From: Chloroflexota bacterium
GTDB taxonomy: Bacteria > Chloroflexota > Anaerolineae > Anaerolineales > Anaerolineaceae
Reading direction: 5' to 3'
Assembly (NCBI GenBank): GCA_023406965.1
Contig: JAEXTI010000142.1
Span: forward strand, 1-10,560
Length of the DNA stretch: 10,560 nt
The stretch's first letter is position 1. Each line of letters begins with the position of its first letter. Made by a program: the position numbers and the translations under genes. Under the pieces are notes generated by a model. The model had not been told where the DNA came from and searched no databases. It saw only the letters and a list, made by a program, of their open reading frames with translations. Shown here piece after piece: positions 7,326 through 10,560 of this stretch.

Positions 7326-7330
7326 GGAGG
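7326..7330 (+). promoter_or_regulatory. Ribosome binding site of rpsL
   Basis: GGAGG lies seven bases before the GTG at 7338, supporting this non-ATG start. Confidence 0.8.
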
Positions 7331-7337
7331 CTAGAAA

Positions 7338-7754
7338 GTGCCCACAATCAACCAATTGATTCGCAAAGGTCGCCAGTCAAAGAAGGTGAAGAGTAAGTCG
7401 CCGGCGCTCCAGGTGTTCATGAACACCCTGAAGCAGCGACGTTTTCGCCTGACGGATGGGTCGCCGCAGAAACGCGGGGTGTGCACCATCGTGCGCACCA
7501 TGACTCCTAAGAAACCCAATTCGGCGCTACGCAAGATTGCCCGCGTGCGCCTGACCAATGGGATTGAAGTAACCGCCTATATTCCCGGCGAAGGCCATCA
7601 GCTCCAAGAGCACTCGGTGGTGCTGGTCCGTGGCGGCCGTGTAAAAGACTTGCCCGGTGTGCGCTATCACATCGTGCGCGGCACTTTGGATACGACCGGC
7701 GTGGCCAAACGCCGCCAGGCTCGCTCCAAATACGGCGCCAAACGGCCCAAGTAA
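7338..7754 (+). CDS. rpsL: 30S ribosomal protein S12
   Basis: A decoding-centre protein of the small ribosomal subunit, 138 residues. The N-terminus [16 protein letters not shown], then SPQKRGVCT (42-50), [11 protein letters not shown] (56-66) and [13 protein letters not shown] (99-111) are all family blocks. Lys59 and Lys103 correspond to positions mutated in streptomycin-resistant strains and are wild type here, so no such resistance is indicated. Asp104 is the residue that is methylthiolated in E. coli. An extra stretch of about 14 residues between PAL and SPQKRG makes it longer than the 124-residue E. coli protein; Bacillus subtilis S12 has a similar-sized insertion, so this is the known long form. 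The GTG start follows GGAGG at seven bases. It is the first gene of the str operon and sits directly downstream of rpoB, with no rpoC between them. Confidence 0.98.
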   Translation: MPTINQLIRKGRQSKKVKSKSPALQVFMNTLKQRRFRLTDGSPQKRGVCTIVRTMTPKKPNSALRKIARVRLTNGIEVTAYIPGEGHQLQEHSVVLVRGGRVKDLPGVRYHIVRGTLDTTGVAKRRQARSKYGAKRPK

Positions 7755-7788
7755 ATCAGTTCAGATCGAGAGGATGGAGTAAGAAACA

Positions 7789-8256
7789 ATGCGTCGAACG
7801 ACCCCTGAACCTCGGGAAATTCTTCCCGACCCGCGTTATAACAGCACCATCGTGACCACTTTGATTCATCACATTATGAAACGTGGCAAGATGAGTTTGG
7901 CGACCACTCTGGTCTATGATGCCCTGGAAATGGCGCAGCAGAAGACCGGCAAGGCCTCGATGGAAGTTCTCGAGCAGGCCTTGAAGAATGTTGGTCCCAT
8001 GATGGAAGTTCGCCCTCGCCGTGTGGGTGGTGCGACTTACCAGGTTCCTCTGGAAGTCCCCTCTGACCGCCGGTTGGCACTAGGCATGCGCTGGATTATC
8101 ACCGCTGCTCGTGCCCGAACGGGCAAGTCGTTCTCCGAGAAGCTGGCAGCCGAATTGATGGATGCGCTCAATAACCAGGGCGCGGCTGTCCGAAAGCGCG
8201 AGGAGACCCACAAGATGGCGGAGGCCAACCGCGCGTTCTCTCACTACCGGGTGTAA
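7789..8256 (+). CDS. rpsG: 30S ribosomal protein S7
   Basis: A primary 16S rRNA-binding protein that organises the head of the small subunit, 155 residues, the normal length. The blocks DPRYNSTIVTTLIHHIMKRGK (near 14-34), VRPRRVGGATYQVPLEV (near 74-90) and the C-terminal REETHKMAEANRAFSHYRV are clear. The last residue is Val where many members have Trp. The ATG is preceded by GGAG (7776-7779) at nine bases. The gap to rpsL is 34 bases with no promoter or strong hairpin, consistent with one operon. In E. coli S7 represses this operon by binding between rpsL and rpsG; no comparable structure is obvious in this short gap. Confidence 0.98.
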   Translation: MRRTTPEPREILPDPRYNSTIVTTLIHHIMKRGKMSLATTLVYDALEMAQQKTGKASMEVLEQALKNVGPMMEVRPRRVGGATYQVPLEVPSDRRLALGMRWIITAARARTGKSFSEKLAAELMDALNNQGAAVRKREETHKMAEANRAFSHYRV

Positions 8257-8317
8257 CAGGCCGCTGGCTTGTTGCTGGTAGTGTAGAACGCGCTTTACTT
8301 GAAGCAGGTGTTTTGAA

Positions 8318-10390
8318 ATGGCACGAAATTTTCCGTTAGAACGGTGCCGTAACATAGGAATAATTGCTCACATCGACGCTGGTAAAACCACCACGACCGA
8401 GCGTATCCTGTTTTACACAGGCAAAACTTATAAAATCGGGTCGGTGGACGATGGCACCACTGTAACGGATTGGATGGCTCAGGAGCGCGAACGGGGGATT
8501 ACGATCGTCTCCGCGGCGGTTACCGCTGAGTGGAAAGACTTCCAGATTAACGTTATTGATACGCCCGGTCATATTGACTTCACCGCTGAAGTGCAGCGCT
8601 CATTGCGCGTGCTGGATGGCGGCGTGGTTGTCTTCGATGCTACCCAGGGGGTTGAGCCGCAAAGCGAAACCGTCTGGCGTCAGGCTGACCGGTACGCCGT
8701 TCCCCGAATTTGTTTCATCAACAAAATGGACCGTGTAGGCGCGTCCTACGAATACTCGATTGAATCCATTCGCCAGCGGTTGGGGGCCAACCCCATTCCG
8801 ATGCAGATGCCGATTGGCTTCGAAGCAGCGTTCGAGGGCGTGGTGGATCTGTTGGAAATGCACGCGGTGTATTGGGAAGATGAGCAAGGCCGAGAAATGA
8901 GCATTCGCCCGATTCCCGCGAACATGCAGGCCGATGCCGAAGCTGCCCGCGCCACCCTGGTGGAGCGAATTGCGGAAGTGGACGACGAACTGACCGTGAA
9001 GTTCCTGGAAGGCGAAGAACTGAGCGTGGAAGAATTGAAAGGCGGGCTGCGGCGAGCCGTTTTGGCTGGCACAGCTACGCCCGTTTTCTGCGGCACGGCT
9101 CTGCGCAACAAGGGTATCCAATTGGTTTTGGACGCCGTGATCGACTACCTGCCTTCTCCGTTGGAAGTGCCCGCTGTGGTAGGCACCGACCCGCAGACCG
9201 GGGAAGAAATTTCCCGCCCTCCGGATGACAATGCGCCTCTCAGCGCGTTGGTGTTCAAGATTGTTACCGACCCTTATGTGGGCCGCCTGGCGTATTTCCG
9301 GGTGTATTCCGGAACGATTAATACCAACCAGATGGTCTACAACCCCGGCAAAGGCCGCCGCGAGCGCATTGGTCGCATGGTACGCATGTACGCCGACCGA
9401 CGCGAAGACGTGACCACGATTGGGGCGGGGGATATTGGCGCGGTGTTGAGCCTGAAAGAAAGTTTTACAGGTGATACGCTGTGCGATGCGCAGTCGCAAA
9501 TTGTTCTGGAGACCATCAGTTTCCCCGAACCGGTGATCATGGTGGCTGTTGAGCCCAAGACCTCCGCGGATCAGGACAAGATGGCCGAAGCGCTGCGTAA
9601 ACTTTCTGAAGAAGACCCCACGTTCCGGGTCACATCCGACGAAGCGACCGGGCAAACGATTCTTGCGGGGATGGGCGAGTTGCATTTGGACGTGCTGGTT
9701 GACCGTATGCTGCGCGAATTCCGCGTTCAGGCCAATGTGGGCAGCCCGCGCGTTTCTTACCGCGAGACCATTACCCGTCCGGTCATGAAAGTCGATTACC
9801 GGTATGTCAAACAGAGCGGCGGTCGGGGCATGTACGGGCACGTTGTGTTCAACCTGGCACCGGGCGAGGGCGGGAACGGCGTCTTATTCGAGAACAAGAT
9901 CGTGGGCGGAGCGATTCCGCTCGAATTCATCTCTCCGATTCAACGTGGCGTCATGGAAGCAGCGGAGAGCGGAGTTTTGGCCGGGTATCCGGTCACGGAT
10001 GTCAAGGTTACGCTGATTGATGGTTCGTACCACGAAGTGGATTCGAACGAGATGGCGTTCCGGATGGCAGCTATTTTCTGCTTCAAAGAGGCGTTCCAGC
10101 GCGGCGGCCCCGTCTTGCTGGAGCCGATTATGAGGACAGAAGTGGTGATGCCGGAAGAGTATTTAGGCGATGTGCTGGGGCAGTTATCAGCCCGGCGCGG
10201 CGAGATTCAAGGGATGGAAATGCGTCCCGGCAATGCTCAGGCCGCCCGCGCGCTGGTTCCCCTTGCAGAATTATTTGGGTATACGACCGAGCTTCGGTCG
10301 GCTACCCAGGGCCGCGGGGTCTTCTCTATGGAGTTTGACCACTACGCCCCGGTGAGTGCCTCAGTGCAGGCCAAAATTTTGAACAGTTAA
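8318..10390 (+). CDS. fusA: Elongation factor G
   Basis: A translational GTPase of 690 residues that drives tRNA-mRNA translocation and, with ribosome recycling factor, subunit splitting. G-domain motifs are complete: P-loop AHIDAGKT (17-24), switch I RGITI (59-63), DTPGH (81-85), NKMD (135-138) and a G5-type CGTAL near 258. Domain III holds [13 protein letters not shown], and domain IV holds [13 protein letters not shown], followed by [12 protein letters not shown]. The C-terminal domain V has [20 protein letters not shown]. Nothing marks it as a paralogue of EF-G; it is in the str operon position. The Shine-Dalgarno is weak (AGGTG at 8306-8310, seven bases from the ATG), unlike the strong sites of its neighbours. 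The 61-base gap to rpsG shows no clear promoter. Confidence 0.98.
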   Translation: MARNFPLERCRNIGIIAHIDAGKTTTTERILFYTGKTYKIGSVDDGTTVTDWMAQERERGITIVSAAVTAEWKDFQINVIDTPGHIDFTAEVQRSLRVLDGGVVVFDATQGVEPQSETVWRQADRYAVPRICFINKMDRVGASYEYSIESIRQRLGANPIPMQMPIGFEAAFEGVVDLLEMHAVYWEDEQGREMSIRPIPANMQADAEAARATLVERIAEVDDELTVKFLEGEELSVEELKGGLRRAVLAGTATPVFCGTALRNKGIQLVLDAVIDYLPSPLEVPAVVGTDPQTGEEISRPPDDNAPLSALVFKIVTDPYVGRLAYFRVYSGTINTNQMVYNPGKGRRERIGRMVRMYADRREDVTTIGAGDIGAVLSLKESFTGDTLCDAQSQIVLETISFPEPVIMVAVEPKTSADQDKMAEALRKLSEEDPTFRVTSDEATGQTILAGMGELHLDVLVDRMLREFRVQANVGSPRVSYRETITRPVMKVDYRYVKQSGGRGMYGHVVFNLAPGEGGNGVLFENKIVGGAIPLEFISPIQRGVMEAAESGVLAGYPVTDVKVTLIDGSYHEVDSNEMAFRMAAIFCFKEAFQRGGPVLLEPIMRTEVVMPEEYLGDVLGQLSARRGEIQGMEMRPGNAQAARALVPLAELFGYTTELRSATQGRGVFSMEFDHYAPVSASVQAKILNS

Positions 10391-10421
10391 CAACAATTTT
10401 GTATTGAGCAGGGATCTTTTC

Positions 10422-10427
10422 AGGAGG
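10422..10427 (+). promoter_or_regulatory. Ribosome binding site of tuf
   Basis: AGGAGG, seven bases before the ATG at 10435, is one of the strongest sites in the window, fitting the very high output expected of EF-Tu. No promoter or terminator is visible in the 44 bases after fusA. Confidence 0.8.
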
Positions 10428-10434
10428 AGTCTTC

Positions 10435-10560
10435 ATGGCTAAGCAGAAATTTGACCGAAACAAGCCGCATCTAAACGTAGGGACGATGGGACACATCGAC
10501 CACGGCAAGACGACCTTGACGGCTGCGATCACCAAGTATTGCAGCTTCCTGGGTTCAGCC
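10435..10560 (+). CDS. tuf: Elongation factor Tu, N-terminal part (runs off right edge)
   Basis: The first 42 codons of the GTPase that brings aminoacyl-tRNA to the ribosome. It opens [20 protein letters not shown], followed by the P-loop GHIDHGKT (residues 19-26) and TLTAAITK, all typical of EF-Tu. Ile replaces the common Val in GHVDHGKT, as also seen in other bacterial EF-Tu. It is the last visible gene of the str operon and is read in the same direction as fusA with a 44-base gap. The remaining ~90% lies beyond the window. Confidence 0.97.
   Translation, partial: MAKQKFDRNKPHLNVGTMGHIDHGKTTLTAAITKYCSFLGSA

Noticed and set aside
7407..7460. Extra ~14 residues near the N-terminus of S12 as a novel insertion
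   Set aside because: A similar-sized insertion at the same place is present in S12 of Bacillus subtilis and other bacteria, so it is the known long form.
8600..9841. 413-codon open frame antisense to fusA
   Set aside because: It has the same His-rich antisense composition and is fully covered by the elongation factor G gene; it has no family signature.

Overview
This looks like bacterial chromosome from the Chloroflexota, probably an Anaerolineae-type lineage. The placement is inferred from the str-operon gene order, the style of the RpoB, EF-G and EF-Tu sequences, and moderately high G+C; no database was searched. The window is almost fully coding, and no stretch of 300 bases or more lacks a gene. 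I see no mobile element, CRISPR array, tRNA or rRNA.

Left part, minus strand (1-1367). A 12-helix major-facilitator transporter is followed one base later by the start of a HAD-superfamily hydrolase that runs off the left edge. They form a two-gene unit read leftward from a promoter near 1400.

Middle, plus strand (1543-3098). Divergent from the transporter lie gmd (GDP-mannose 4,6-dehydratase) and, two bases after its stop, a low-molecular-weight protein tyrosine phosphatase-like gene. This pairing suggests surface polysaccharide or glycan synthesis and its control.

Right part, plus strand (3247-10560). rpoB has its own promoter and is followed directly by the str operon: rpsL, rpsG, fusA and the first 42 codons of tuf. 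The str operon has its own near-consensus promoter at 7192-7220 and a leader of about 110 nt containing a stable hairpin. rpoC, which usually sits between rpoB and rpsL, is absent here. The genes upstream of rpoB are also not the usual rplKAJL ribosomal set.

Most of the window is conserved housekeeping and I do not claim a new system. The points most worth a second look are: (1) a Trp-rich in-frame insert of about 120-130 residues near the C-terminus of RpoB, containing what looks like a five-copy degenerate motif; (2) the separation of rpoB from rpoC and rplKAJL; (3) inverted repeats placed on the promoter elements of the transporter, gmd and rpoB; and (4) the hairpin in the rpsL leader. Three genes (the transporter, gmd and rpsL) appear to start with GTG, each with a well-placed Shine-Dalgarno sequence.
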